A DNA stretch of 64,000 nucleotides from Tolypocladium sp. Sup5 PDA-1. Its lineage: Eukaryota; Ascomycota; Sordariomycetes; Hypocreales; Ophiocordycipitaceae. Of the stretch, positions 21,019-32,843 are shown in pieces (the first letter of the stretch is position 1; every line of letters starts with the position of its first letter). The position numbers were made by a program, and so were the translations under genes. The notes under the pieces are model-generated. The model searched no databases and was not told where the DNA came from. It saw only the letters and a list, made by a program, of their open reading frames with translations. The DNA is taken from assembly GCA_000750105.3 (NCBI GenBank), contig JPHH03000006.1, positions 496,001 through 560,000 of the forward strand, given 5' to 3'.

Positions 21019-21621
21019 CACAAATGGCAGTCCCAAAATGGGCGACCATGGCATGCGGGCATACTTCCAAGACAGCTGCCAAAGCATCCCCCATGGTCAA
21101 AACCGTACAAGCAGCCCACGGCACCCGGGGGGCCATCCCCGGCATGCAGGTACGCGTCCTGTCTCGACTCTGCGGTGGTCTATCTCCGCGCTGTGCGGGC
21201 CATGCTAGAGCAGGAGAGAGACGACGAGCGAGAGCAAGGAATACGCCGCCGCCGCCGGCGCCGCTCCATCAAGCTCCATCTCATCATACAGGCCTACCGG
21301 CCGCTCTCCATACCCGAGTTCGTCGAGTTTCCAACGGAGCTGGGCATGTTTGTCGTCGAGGGCAGCACGCACAACAGCAGCCGCCTGGTGGCTCTCAACG
21401 TGCCCGACGAACAGGCGGCCCATCTTGTAAACGTTGCAAACTTGAAGCCACCTGAGGCGACGACTTTTCAGATATGCTTCTCCAAGATTGGCTTGGCCGA
21501 ACTGCCTCCAGTTAATACGACCCCTCGAGTTCTTGGTTCCCCACGGGGGGGAAGCCCACATGCAGAGCTCCATGACTACCCGCACCTCGACAACTCCAGC
21601 AATGTGAGTTTCAACGGCTGA
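21019..21621 (+). CDS. Possible gene fragment, unrecognised
   Basis: One plus-strand frame is open from 21019 to the stop at 21619-21621, and between about 21150 and 21450 its third codon positions are strongly G/C, as in the confident genes here. The protein contains LDSAVVYLRAVRAMLEQE, a run of seven Arg, then IKLHLIIQAYRPLSIPEF. There is no ATG near the start of this frame. The nearest plausible ATG (21024) is in another frame, offset upstream of a six-G run. It could be an internal exon, a frameshifted gene or a remnant. I cannot assign a family. Confidence 0.25.
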   Translation, partial: HKWQSQNGRPWHAGILPRQLPKHPPWSKPYKQPTAPGGPSPACRYASCLDSAVVYLRAVRAMLEQERDDEREQGIRRRRRRRSIKLHLIIQAYRPLSIPEFVEFPTELGMFVVEGSTHNSSRLVALNVPDEQAAHLVNVANLKPPEATTFQICFSKIGLAELPPVNTTPRVLGSPRGGSPHAELHDYPHLDNSSNVSFNG

Positions 21622-22124
21622 GTGCTTTCGAACTAGCCTGCTGGCTAGGACTCCCTGGCACTGCGAAAGAGAGTGGCAAAAAATGTGGACTGATGATTTG
21701 AAGAGTGAGCGTTATGAGGCTCGTAAGAGGCACGCACTTACACAAGGAGATCAAGAGCAGCATATTTCCAGGCGGTGACGTACGGATCTCAGCCCAACTT
21801 TGCAATACAGCAATGTATTTCCATGGCCAGAACGTTGTGTGCATAGTACCGAAAACAGGGCTGACGACATGCAATTGCAGCCCCGAGGGCGCCTTGCGCA
21901 GCTAACTTCTCAGCCCCCAAGCATCTCATTGATCAACGTTGCACCTCACAATGAACACCACATACTTCGTACACACAACCATGTGGCACAAGACACGCAG
22001 CGAACAACTCACAACAAACCCGCGTTCATATCCAACCTCTTCCTCCCCAAGCCCTCCATGCTCTTCCCAGCATCTCCTCGGCCCTCATCTCTACGCATCA
22101 CCGGCCAGCAGCCCCCACGCAGCC

Positions 22125-22382
22125 ATGTGCGAAGACATCCACAACGTCGCCGTCTGCGAGTTCTGCGGCCGCGAGGTCGCCCTCCAGCAGAGCACCCCCA
22201 AGTGGTGCCCCGTCGCCCGCTTCAGGTCGCACTTTGGCAAATGCGACTTCGGCGTGCAGTTCGTCGAGCTCAAGCACGCGGGGACGTGTCGGCGGTGCAG
22301 GACGGAGCGGGAGAGGAGGCTGAAGGGCAGGGGCAGGCATAGGACGGGGCCGCTGAAGGGGTACGGTGTTAACACCATGTGA
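22125..22382 (+). CDS. Small cysteine-rich protein, possible zinc-binding
   Basis: Encodes 85 aa beginning MCEDIHNVAVCEFCGREV. Cys pairs (CEFC, CRRC) with further Cys and His residues between them (about residues 2, 11, 14, 28, 38 and 54-57) could bind zinc. The C-terminal third is Arg/Lys/Gly-rich. The frame stays open upstream to an ATG at 21951, but that extension is Ser/Thr/Pro-rich and looks like leader. The product is unrecognised. It lies 173 bp from the 3' end of the convergent GH55 gene. Confidence 0.45.
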   Translation: MCEDIHNVAVCEFCGREVALQQSTPKWCPVARFRSHFGKCDFGVQFVELKHAGTCRRCRTERERRLKGRGRHRTGPLKGYGVNTM

Positions 22383-22555
22383 CAAACTTGACTTCCAACT
22401 TGGCATGCTTTTGATCGTTTCCTGAGTAGTGTATTTCAACATTCATCTTTTTTCCTTCATTCCCTTCAACCAAGCATCTTTCGTTCACCACTATGTACAA
22501 ACCACGGACAACTTATATATGTAACTGTGAAGTAAACAGGAATGAGCTACACCAT

Positions 22556-25149
22556 CTAGGGGGTGTAGCGGCCAACATTGCCACCGCCGCCAGGCCACGA
22601 GCCAGTGAAGCCGTCCTGGGCGTTGATCTTTGCGCCATCCGCCAGGCTCAGAACAGTCTGGGCATCCTTGGAGCACATGCCAAAGGCCTGCAGGTTGCTA
22701 GGCGTCTGGCTAATCCAGTGCATGGTCTCTGTAGTTATTCAGTCAGTGATCAAGTTTCATGACAGTCAAGCACTGCGGCGGTGAGGAATTGACTTACGCT
22801 GGCACTGGAACTGGCCGCAGCCCTGGTATCCGGGGCCGCTGAAAAAGGCCCAGGCAGCAGATCCGTACGTGTAGATATTGGAGCCACCATTGATGTAGTT
22901 GGCGAAGCCCATGCGGCACCGCTTGTCGCCGCCACCGCACCAAGCAAAGTCTGGGTCGCCCCAGCCGTTGACATCGGCCGTCCAGGGAGCAGGGGGGGTC
23001 TGGCGGGTGTTGTCTCCCTGCTCGTAGTTGGTCTCGGCCTGGAGCATGGAAACCATGACATTGCTGGCCTGGCGCAAGTTGAGCTGGTACAGCCACCAAT
23101 GCTCGCTGCCGAGGGCGTGGAGCCAGGTGGCTTTGGTGGACTCGACGAGAGCACCACCCTTGGCGGCGATGCTGGAGCCACCACTGAAGCTCTCGGTGAT
23201 GTGGTCGGCGACCCAGTTCCAGACGTTCTCGACGTAGGCGGACGACGACTTGGTGAAGTGCATGCCAATGAAGGCAGCCTTGCACTCGTTGCTAGCATCA
23301 CCGCAGCTGTTGGTGAGGCCGGGAGCTCCGCGGGTACCGCCAACAGTGACGAGAGAGTTCCACAGGGCAACATCACCAGGGGCATTGCCGGCCATGTTGA
23401 ACTGAATAACGATGGCGCCAGGGAGGACGTCAGAGACGGTGAACCGCATATCCTGGATCTGGGCAACACCGACGTCGCCGTCCCGGCCGACGGAGACCAC
23501 CGGCTTCGGGTTGCTCTCGTCATTGAAAAAGTTGCCATTTCCAGTGATGGTGGCCCAGGCCTCACCGACAATCCGCGAGCCCGGAGGGATGAACAGAGTC
23601 GAGTCGACTCGGTACTTTCCAAAGGGGAAGTAGGCAATCTTGTTCTGCTGGGCAGCGTACTGCAGGATCTGGTTGAGGGCACCAGATTCGTCCTTGGTGT
23701 TGTCTCCGAGAACAGTGCGTCCGCCGTTCTGGGATGGGTCCTTGATGTTGATGAAGTCCGCAACGGTCTTATCGGCGTAGTTGGGGGCCGGAATGACGGG
23801 ATACTTTCCGTTGGGAGCCAGAGCAGCAGGGCGCTGGTTGGTAGAGCTGGTCGCGCCATAGATGGGGTTGCGGCCGACGGTGTTGGCGTAGGTGAAAGTA
23901 TCGACGTGGCTCTTGCCTCCGAGAACGGTGCTGCCGGGGACCTGAGCGATGTCGGAGTTGGTGTCCTTGTCGAAGTTCTCGATCAGGAAGGACGGGTAGC
24001 CAGTCGTGACGAAAGTAACACCCGAGTTGATCGACTTGGAGTCGACCAGGGCGATCCAGGGGCTGCCACCAGTGTTGCGGATGCCGTTTCCGCAAGTATC
24101 AAAGGTCGATCCCATGATGGTGATGGTGTTGCCGCCACTGATGAGTATGCCGACAGTGTTCTGGTAGAAGTAGATGTTCTTGTACGCGGCCTGCTGGTGT
24201 CCATCGTGCCAGATACCGTTTTGTCCTCGCTCGACTCGTACATCAGAGAGGCCCAGGGTCGAGCCACGACCGAGACGGATACCAGTGTGACCGTTGCCGT
24301 TGCTGGAGGACGACATGGTGATCTTGATGTTCTGAAGCTGAGCGGCCTGGGCAACACCCCACCAGAGAGCCGTGAAAGCATTGCCTGTCTATTGTCAGTG
24401 CCATGGGAACAAGATCCGAGCTGTCGGTGGTACGGTAGCTTACCGCCGGGAATGTTGGTAGTATCCAGCACCAGGTTCTTCAGACCAACAGCGAAGGAAA
24501 GCTCGCCAGAGTCGCCAGTGGTGGGGTCTTGTCCTGTTCCAAATGGTTAGCAGCTGCGAAACGCAAAAGGATACTCCAGCGAATTCGCGCTTACCAGAGA
24601 TCAGAGTCTGGTCACCAGAGAAGCCAGAAGCAGCCTTGAGGATGGGAGGCTAAAGAAAAAGTCAGCAAGCTCAACATGGTGCAGTTTCTCAAGGAGGTTC
24701 TGGCATACGTTGGTCGGGTCACCCATCAAGATGGTGTCCGTGTTCATGTGGATGGTCTTGCTGATTGTGTACGTGCCAGGAGGGATGTAGACGACCTGAC
24801 AGGTACGTCAGCTTCTGTACTTTTGCCCCGCGGGCTTGACGCGTTTCTAGAAACATACTCTGGGCTGAGACGCGAGCCACTGGCCGTGGCGGCTGGCACC
24901 GTTGTTGTCGTTGATGGCCCTCTGGATGGCATCGCCATCACCGGAGTCCACAGACTTGTAGACCGGGTAGTTGTAGTCACCGTCAAGATCCGGGGCGTAG
25001 CCACGCGCCTGTCCGGTATGGTCCATGTTGGGATACCAGAAGCTCGTGGCGCGCTTCGAGACGCTCTCCTCGGCCACATGGTTGCTGGAAGTTGGGCTAG
25101 CCGAAGCTACGCCCAGCACAAGGGCCATGGCTGCCGCGAACTTGATCAT
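22556..25149 (-). CDS. Secreted exo-beta-1,3-glucanase, glycoside hydrolase family 55
   Basis: Six exons: 25149-24859, 24795-24709, 24649-24595, 24533-24444, 24384-22798 and 22728-22556; product 760 aa. A signal peptide is clear (MIKFAAAMALVLGVASASP) and a KR site at about residues 32-33 suggests propeptide cleavage. The mature protein has two tandem right-handed beta-helix domains of the pectate-lyase-3 type, the GH55 layout. Recognisable blocks include YIPPGTYTIS, RGQNGIWHDGHQQAAYKN and KIAYFPFGKYRVDSTLFIPP. The enzyme releases glucose or gentiobiose from laminarin-type glucans, serving in cell-wall remodelling or in attack on other fungi. A TATA box lies ~85-92 bp upstream of the ATG. Confidence 0.93.
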
Positions 25150-25232
25150 GTTGCCGGCTACTGGTCAAGGGCTGGTGGAAGCTCACAGCGGGTGAGGAGA
25201 GGAAGCCCAAGACTTTTGGAACGCGGGCATCT

Positions 25233-25241
25233 GATTATATA
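25233..25241 (-). promoter_or_regulatory. TATA box of the GH55 gene
   Basis: On the minus strand this reads TATATAATC, ending ~84 bp before the start codon, a normal distance for a fungal gene with a short leader. It is the clearest TATA element seen near a protein gene in the window. Confidence 0.6.
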
Positions 25242-26632
25242 GGTGTGGAACTAGGCCTCGGGAGCTCGCGAGGTCCACATACCTATGCTGCGAGCCCTCG
25301 CAGTTTACTTCCTAAGCGGGGAGGGTGGGGAGAGACACATCACGATCTGCCCGTCCGCCACTCGGCATGTGTATGCCAGCATTTGGGCCTCGATGGGGGC
25401 ATGTGATTCGCCGGGATCCATCTGTCCAGCGAGGAGTCTCTTCGATTCACGGCGGGGAGGACCCAATGGCCTCCGCGTCGTGATGCCGCAGGGCTGGAAG
25501 TGATCATCTGGGCTGATATCTTCAGGGCTGCGGGCCTGTGATGCGATGCAACGGCAGGGCGCGCCAGGAACGCGTTAGCTCGCGCCGGGTTCCCCTGAGC
25601 GGCTTAGACAACGTGGCTCCACCCTCGTCGACACTTGGCGCCGGCATTGACCGAAGAGACGAATATCGAGATGCCCTTAGACGGCAGTGGCTGTCGGGCG
25701 CGGGAACGGCTGGCCATGGGTCGATGGCGATACCGCCATCATTACACCGCTGTCGTCTGGGCCTCAATGTCCATCAGTACTTGACGAATGGACAGGGTGA
25801 GTGATCAGTGATGAGTAGAGCGAGATGCGTCTCCTGATGACGGGTGAGCCTGGCACTCGCACAAGCATGACAGGGCATGCCTTGGGAGAGACCAGCCAAC
25901 TTCCACAATTGGCCATGATCCCGGCTTGGCCGGAAGCCCACGTCGAGTTTCGCGGTCCGAGATAGTGGTGCGGCCGCTGCTTGGCTGCTCGGTCCCTTCA
26001 ATCAAACCAGCCCACCGATCGTCAGGGACCAGCATCAGCTCGTGGCGTGGTGATGACAGCTGCACTGCAGGTTGACCGCGCCGACCGAAGGCTGGCAGCT
26101 CCCGGATCAGTCGTCCAAGAAACTCGCATGGCATCGAACGAGCGTCCGTCGCCGGCAATTCCGCTGCGAGATGTCATTTCGGGAAGCGCGTCGGGGCAGC
26201 TCGTAGGGCGAGACAGCAATAAACGTGGCTGGAATGCATGCATGCATGCATCTGCTCCTACGAAGTACCATCCCAGTGCCTGGACCCCCCCAAAAAAAGA
26301 AGCGCCGAAGCTCACCCGCCGCCCGGAAGGCGGAGCAAATTTTCCCACCACTGCCCACTATCTCAAGCGCCTCGATTCTGCTGCCGTAGTACGAGTATTA
26401 CTTCACAACCACCAGACGTTTCCATCTCCTATTCTCCAAGAAATCAGCAGCCGAGAGCCCATCTCATCCCATCCCGCCGAACCTACCGACACTCCCCGCG
26501 CCGAGACCAGGGCCCGCAGTCTGACGTACCTGTCCTGCATCCGCCGATACTCCCCGTGCCTCCGAAAGAAACCCCTCCTCCTCGTCCTCCTCCAACTTTC
26601 TTCTCCGCACGTACTAGTTATACTTCGCGAAA
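25242..26632. other. Divergent intergenic region GH55 / zinc-finger gene
   Basis: About 1.4 kb without a supported gene. It includes a GCAT microsatellite near 26236-26251 and a C/T-rich leader from about 26400 to the ATG at 26633. Confidence 0.5.
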
Positions 26633-27120
26633 ATGGGCAACGTAAGATGAACCTTGATGAGAGGGGGCCATCTATCTATTCGCCCCCTCTTTGACTCTAT
26701 TCTCTCGGCGGGCCCGGCTGACACGCAGGAAACCATGCACAGGGAGCCAAGGCACAGCAGAAGCGCGAGCGCAACCAGAAGGACAAGAACACTGCCAAGT
26801 CGCAGCTCAAAGTCGTGCGTCATACCCTGAAACCTACCACTCTGCCGCGGCTCTGCTCGGGGCCGCCATAGTCGTCTGTCGCTTACACCCGAACCCGCGC
26901 GTAGAACCAGCAAGCCATGACCATCCAGTGCGTGGTCTGCAAGTCGACGTTCCTTCAGACCACCAAGGCGCCCGCGTTCGTGATATTCCTATCCCCCCAA
27001 CGTGACTTTGTCGGACATGAACTAACATGTGTCTCTTTGACTTCTAGACTCTTGGAGCACGCCTCCAACAAGCACAGCAAGGGCATTGCCGACTGCTTCC
27101 CTGGCGTCCCCGTCCAGTGA
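26633..27120 (+). CDS. Small zinc-finger protein of the At2g23090/SERF-like family
   Basis: Four exons: 26633-26641, 26743-26814, 26905-26975 and 27048-27120; product 74 aa. The first exon codes only Met-Gly-Asn. The protein starts with a Lys/Arg/Gln-rich segment (GAKAQQKRERNQKDKNTAKS), then IQCVVCKSTFL and LLEHASNKHSK, giving one C2H2 finger. This layout is that of the small eukaryotic family named after Arabidopsis At2g23090, related at its N-terminus to 4F5/SERF. Function is not established. The acceptor before exon 3 was chosen as GTAG followed by AACCAG, since it yields the family-like LKVNQ. Three introns in a 74-codon gene explain why no long ORF marks it. Confidence 0.85.
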
Positions 27121-27388
27121 CGAGCCGAAAGCACACCTTGATGCACACGAGGCGCGGGAATCATTTGGGAGTTTGAGGGAAGCGAAAAATAAAGGGCCAC
27201 TTAGATGCGAGGCGTCAGATTAGGGGACGTTTGCCAACGACGTAGCAGGGCGTAGCGGGACGTAGCGAGGTGTAGACATGATCTGATGGCCTGTGATGAA
27301 TTCATACACGACATACCTACTGCACAGTCTCCTGCTCTGCTTCTATGCTTACGACCTTGTAGTTTTCTGTTGATGGACATCCATATGC

Positions 27389-28649
27389 TCAGTGCGCCTC
27401 GACCGCCGACTGCGGTACGCCCGTGGATGCCGATGCCGGCGGCGTACCGTGGGCTGTCGATGTTTGCTTGGCCCGCGCCTGTGCCTGTTCCTCGCGGATA
27501 GCCTTCAGGATATCCGGATACCACCTCTCCCCCACATCCGGATGGCTCTTGACCCTGTTCCGCAGCGTCGCCTCCCCCAGCGTCTTCGCCACGGCGCCCT
27601 TCCTGAACGTAAACTCCACGTCGTCGACCCTGCCGCCCGTCCGCTCCACGACCCTGCGCCGCTGCTCCCGGACGTCCTCGGCCACGGAGCCCACGCCCAC
27701 CGTCTCCAGGTCGTCAAAGTCGGCGTCCAGCTTGACGCCCTGGAAGAAGGGGATGGAGAAGCGCGCGCCAGAGCCCGCCGCGGGGGACAGCACGCGGTGC
27801 GTCGTCGACACGCACACGCCCTGCGTCAGCGCCTCCATGCCCTGCCCGATGGCGACGACGAGCGTGCCAGCCACGGGCGGGCAGTCGATCCACTGGCCCT
27901 GCACGTTCTGCACCTGCAGCCCGCGGTGCGCCGTTGCCTGCAGCAGGTAGCTCGTCAGCATACTGTCCTTGTGTTCTCCCACGCCCTGGCCCTGCGCGCC
28001 GCTGTCGTCGCCGCCACGCCCCAGCTCCGCGAGGTCCGGGTACTTGACGATCTTGAGCTTGTGCTGCTGGTCCGCGTCAAAATACTTGCTGAAGGCGTCG
28101 CGCGGCAGCTGGATGGCTTCGGCGATGAGTGACGTGAAGTAGATGGAGATGTCGCCCATGCGCCGCATGTAGTCCGTATACGTCGCGCGGAAGCCCGGTG
28201 CGCTCTCCTCGGCGGGCCACTGGTTCGGCGCGAGGAGGTTGTGGTACCGCGGCGACCCCGGCTTGGGGACGGGATGCTCGGTGGACAGGTCGATTTGCTC
28301 GCGGTGGTCTACCTCACCGGCCGTGATCTCGGCAGAGAGCTGCGAGTATCCCAGAAACGACGGCGCATTCTTCATCTCAATCTTCAACCTGGACTCGGAT
28401 GAGAAACGGAGCTTCCTGAGCATGCTGAGGGTAATCGGGGTGAGCGTACTTTTCTTCCAGCGGGATATCAAAAAAGGCCTTGCCCTTGTCGATGACCTCT
28501 TGAAACAGCTCCGGCGGTATGCCGACATTCCTGAGATACAGGAACCCGACTTCCATGAGCGCATGGCGGAGCTGGGTGAGGAACTCGGGCTTGGTCGCTG
28601 GATCTCGAGCCAGGTCCAGGTCTAGGATTGGAATCGACGTGAAAGACAT
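27389..28649 (-). CDS. 2-oxoglutarate/Fe(II)-dependent dioxygenase (isopenicillin-N-synthase-like)
   Basis: Two exons, 28649-28450 and 28388-27389, with a 61-bp intron; product 399 aa. The N-terminal DIOX_N region includes IPILDLDLA and GFLYLRNVGIP. The catalytic jelly roll has the iron triad in GEHKDSM (His, Asp) and the distal His in STTHRVLSP, with Arg-x-Ser in ARFSIPFF for 2-oxoglutarate. The intron joins PLEEK to LKIEMKN. This is the plant/fungal IPNS-like superfamily, used for hydroxylations and ring modifications. Substrate is unknown, and there is no biosynthetic cluster around it, so a primary-metabolism or detoxification role is equally possible. Confidence 0.9.
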
Positions 28650-29118
28650 GGCGCTGGCCCCGAGTAGGCTCTTCGATGCAGGACGAGTATATTGAAAGCG
28701 CCTTAACAAGATTGTTCCTTGATTATTGACTTTGGTATCTGTGCTTAATGTACCAAGATCCGAGGTATTGAGCTATCACCACCTCGCGTGTTGTGTCAAT
28801 GATTGCGCCATCGCACCACCCCTCTGGCGGCCGGCTTTCCGCCCCCCTCCCCGCACCCCACATCGCCGGTGCCGGCTCTGGCTTCGAGCATTGCCACCGT
28901 AGCTCCGAGCTCGCTTCGGCCGCCTCCGGTGGCCTTTCATAGTACATACAAACTGATATCAACTGATCAGTTGCCTTGCCTTTCTGTCTCCCGACACAAG
29001 TCTCAAGAGTTTCCACCTTGAACCGAATCACTGCGTTCCAAGCCTGCAACGTTGAAGAGCGGTGCGCGTGTTACGAGCAGTAGACATGTCGTCGTCCGTC
29101 CCCGTGGACCAACGTGCA
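28650..29118. other. Dioxygenase promoter / UTP17 3' region
   Basis: 469 bp between tandem minus-strand genes. No gene visible. Confidence 0.5.
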
Positions 29119-32100
29119 TCACGCCGAAGTGGCTGACAGCGGCTTCGTCGCAAGGAGGCCCGTCACCTTGTAGAACATGTCTTCAACCGAAGGTGCTGCA
29201 AACGCAGGAGCAGCGTCGAAAATGTCTGCCAGGTACTGCTGGGGAACGACACTCGGGTGGAAATCGTCGTCGTCCATGTCCACGTCGTCATCCTCTTCAG
29301 CCTGCTCTTCTTCCATCTCGTCATCGCTTGCCATCTCGGCGTCCTCCATAGCCAGGATGACATCTTTTCCGCCTTCCTCGGCAGCCGCAGCAGGACCGTC
29401 CAGTTGCAGATCTTGCAGTGGCTGCACGGTCGCAAGCGCTGAGGGGTCCGACCCTTCGGCAACGACCCAGATTTGAGCAGCGTCATCGAGCGCAATAAAT
29501 CCGCTTGCGGCAGGTGCTGAAACTAGGCTGACAATTCTATGCGGCGTGCTGCGCACCAAGAGTGGTTCCGGATCCTCGGGATCAAATACTCCTATGCTGG
29601 AGAAGCCGCCAATGGGCAATGTAACGGCGAAATGGCCAGACGAGTAGTCCACGGCGAGCTGGAGAAGCTCACTGACCCCTGGGATCTTGGGAATGATGAT
29701 GCCATAGCGCAGCTCATCGCTCACCACATCATACACGCGCAAATCGTTGGACAGGACGATGACGAATGACGAGAGGGCGCGAATTGACTGTAGCTGCCCT
29801 TCCCACAACCCTTCAAGTGTCTTGACAATCTGGCCAGACGCAGTGTCGATAACGTAGACCACTCCGGTGTCGACAGCTCCAAAAGCGGCGAAAAGCGTCG
29901 AGCCGTCTTCTGAAAAGGTCACGCTGCCCTGGGCTTTGGCAGGCGTAGTCGACACGTCTGTGCCAGTCTCCCGGCCCATATAGTCTCCGACCGCAATGAC
30001 CTGCGAGCAGCCCCAAGACACAGTGTCTTGACCTGCTGCGCCTTTCACAGCAATTCCATTTTGTTGTCGGGACTTTGGCCGCCATAGGCGCACTATACCA
30101 TCACCCCCGATGGTCGCGAAGCAGGTAGAGGTGGAATCGGAAGCGAGGTCGAGGACGTAGTTCGGGTGGCTTGTCGTGTGAGGAGCGTTAATCCTCGACA
30201 CGAGAGCTATCGATCCGTCTCCGTCGCGAACTTCCCAGAACTTCAGGTATATCTCATGTCGCTCGCGGATGAACTGGTCCCTCAGGTCGCTGCTAACGTT
30301 TTCCACATCCCTTGCTGAAGGTTTCCACTCGTCCACACTCGCCAGCCATTTGCCATCGCCCGAGAACGCGATGTGGCTGACCAGGGGCTCGTCAATCGCA
30401 TAGCCCTTCTTGGTGATATTGACGTCGGTCGGCTGTGTCCGTGCGAGTGCCTGCTTCGAAACACTGGTGAACGTCTCCAGATCGAAAGACTGCAGCAAGG
30501 GGGCAGAGAAGTCTCCAGTCATGGTGGCCTGGCGACCGTTGCCCACACAGACGTGGAATTTTGAAGAATCTGACGGTTTGATCGCCGCCGGAATTGGTCG
30601 CCGAACTTGCTCCGCTGCACTCCAAACACGCTTGACCAGCAAGTCTTTGGGTGTTGCAAGGTCAATGGCTGCTGACTGGATGCCAGAGATATATGCCGTT
30701 GGCTTCATTTCGGCAGTTGAGATGATCATGGCAGAATTGTCGTCCAGATGGAGAACATAAGAAGAGCCTGACGCAGACACGACAATGTTTTCCACGCTGC
30801 CGGACAGATGTGGGAGGTAGCCCCTCTTTGCCGTATCGACCTGCCAGATGACGAGAGAGTTTTCGGATCCTCCAGAGACGAAGTAGTTGCCTATCGTCAG
30901 TTAGCAAGCAATATCTGTATCTGGGTTTTGTTGGGCGCGTACCATCCCGAGACCACTTCACCGAGTGAACAGCCTTGCGGTGCCAGTGGAACTTCTGGAC
31001 TTGGATGCCATCCTTGACAAATTGCGGCTTTCCCACAGCCTGGACTCGGGAGAGCGCATCTTGATAAATGTAGACGCCTCCTCGTGCTCCACCAGCAATG
31101 ATGTCAACCACCGTGTCCGACCCAACTTGCGATTTCCTGCTACCACCGGTTGAGACGGGTCTCTTGTATATCCTCAAGTCCAGTGTCGTGATGAGATCTG
31201 GCGTATCGAAGGAGAAGAATTCGTACTGAAGCTTGTCAGGCTCGTCTGCTCCGCTTTGAGATGCTACGCCCAGAAAGAGGCGATCGTGGAACGCGCCAAT
31301 CAAGACTTGGCCATCCGCGCTGGCCTCGAGCAACTGTAGCCCAGAGCCTGGCTTCTTGAGAACCAGTATACTATTGAACCTGACTTTGGGCCTCGATGAA
31401 GTGAGTCCTTGATACGCGTTGACTTCCATCCGATTTGGTTTGTCCGATTCTGTAACTAGGACGGCTTCTCCCTTGTTTTCCTGACCCTGGGCTGGCACAA
31501 CGACCATGGCTTTCGCTGTGCCGGAGTCTGTCTGAAATGCTGGCGATATCTCCGCGCTATGCGTCCAGTCGACATGGTATATTTGGCCATCAGAGCATGC
31601 CACCCAGACAAAGTCGGGGTTTTGCGTTGACAGCCGAGTTGCAACAATATTCGCTGGAGTGGAACCCTGCGGCGCTGAAGTGTCGAGAGTGCTTATGGGT
31701 ATCCGTCTGACCAGTAACGAGTCGGCAGCGCTGTAGATTTGGAGAGAGGTGTTGTACGTCAAGATGAGATGTCTGCCTAATGTCAGAATGTTGCAATTCC
31801 AAGCCTGGGTAGTCACCGCTTACTGCTCGTCGGCAGTCAGAATTGGGTCGATATCCAGCATTCTTCCGCCCATTGGTTTCGAGATTCTCCAGCCTGCCTC
31901 GCCATCGTCGGAGTGGCGAATCACCTCCTGTGGGCGATAGTTCGTGGCATCTCGCAGTGAATCAGCTTCAATGAGCTTGCCGCTCTCCAAAGCTTTATCG
32001 TGCCCGTTGACTTTGCCCTGTTGGCCTTGTTGCCGGTGTCTTTTCGTCTTTGACTTTGTCTCACTCTCGTTCGTGTCCCTCTTCCGCTTCTTCGTCTTGT

Positions 32101-32134
32101 CGTCTTTAGCCCTGGGGCTCTTGTGGCCTGCCAT
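29119..32134 (-). CDS. UTP17: U3 snoRNP / t-UTP subunit UTP17 (NAN1, WDR75)
   Basis: Three exons: 32134-31824, 31772-30943 and 30890-29119; product 970 aa. Residues 1-45 are Lys/Arg-rich, a likely nucleolar signal. The rest is WD40 propeller sequence with recognisable blades (VHSVKWSRDGNYFVSGGSEN, HIAFSGDGKWLASVDEWK, SVTFSEDGSTLFAAFG) and then a highly acidic segment before a conserved helical C-terminus (QQYLADIFDAAPAF). This matches Nan1/Utp17, which joins the t-UTP complex at the start of pre-18S rRNA processing and helps Pol I transcription. Both introns show CTGAC 5-9 nt before the 3' AG, useful for comparison with the tRNA inserts. Start sites of UTP17 and RPB10 are 293 bp apart. Confidence 0.88.
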
Positions 32135-32427
32135 TTTGCGACCAAGCTCTACACGGGAAAGAGAGCCTTCGAAATTTTAATGTCGCGGCGGGCAATTCGT
32201 AGTTGTCGACAACAGCGTCGAGCACTTGGTTTACAGAAATTTTGGTCCCGCGCTGAACTTTTTCCTACGCGATAAGATAAGGCGGGGCGGGAAAACTTCG
32301 GCGACCCGCCGTTTTCTGGCTCAGCACTTGGGTGCAGGAACGAAGTCTTCTATGCGGCAACCCAAACTTCTTGCACAAGCTTTGCCACTGCTTTGAACTC
32401 GTCGCGCGATCGCGTAGAACAGCCAAG
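32135..32427. promoter_or_regulatory. Bidirectional promoter UTP17 / RPB10 with GATA sites
   Basis: 293 bp between divergent start codons. Two overlapping GATAAG motifs at 32271-32281 precede a GC box-like GGCGGGGCGGG. Both genes serve RNA polymerases or ribosome production, so coordinated expression is plausible. Confidence 0.55.
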
Positions 32428-32843
32428 ATGATTATCCCCATTCGCTGCTTCTCCTGCGGAAAGGTGAGCCCCCTACGCGCGCCTGCGCAGAGCGCTGTTG
32501 CTAATCGCAGGACAGGTCACGGGCGATCTGTGGGAGCGCTATCTCACGCTGATTGCTGACCCCAGGAAGACTGATGGGTAGGGCGACATGGCAACCAGAC
32601 GACTGAAGTGCAGGGGATTAACATTATATCCAGTGATGCTATGGACGAACTCGGCCTGAAGCGGTACTGCTGCCGCCGAATGATCATGACCCACGTGGAC
32701 CTAATCGAGAAGCTCTTGAAGTACGGTTCTCCTCTGGGGACGCAAAGACAGGCTTACGGGTGGGCAGTCAGACTGACAGGTTCTTTAGGTACACTCCAGA
32801 CGGCCGAAACGAGAAGAAGCAGCGGTTGAACGAGCTCGCCTAG
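32428..32843 (+). CDS. RPB10: RNA polymerase I/II/III common subunit RPB10 (RPABC5)
   Basis: Four exons: 32428-32463, 32516-32577, 32634-32720 and 32789-32843; product 79 aa, slightly longer than the 70-residue yeast protein. The zinc site is complete: CFSCGK near the N-terminus and CCRRM in [20 protein letters not shown]. The C-terminal extension after the conserved LLKY is polar ([16 protein letters not shown]). RPB10 is shared by all three nuclear RNA polymerases and anchors assembly of the two large subunits. Each junction restores the invariant sequence, so the four-exon model is firm despite exons of 36-87 bp. Confidence 0.95.

Noticed and set aside
23099..24550. 483-codon frame antisense to the GH55 gene
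   Set aside because: Shadow of the conserved glucanase exons; it also crosses their introns.
26633..32134. Secondary-metabolite cluster around the dioxygenase
   Set aside because: Neighbours are a housekeeping zinc-finger protein and a ribosome-biogenesis factor; there is no backbone synthase, transporter or cluster regulator.
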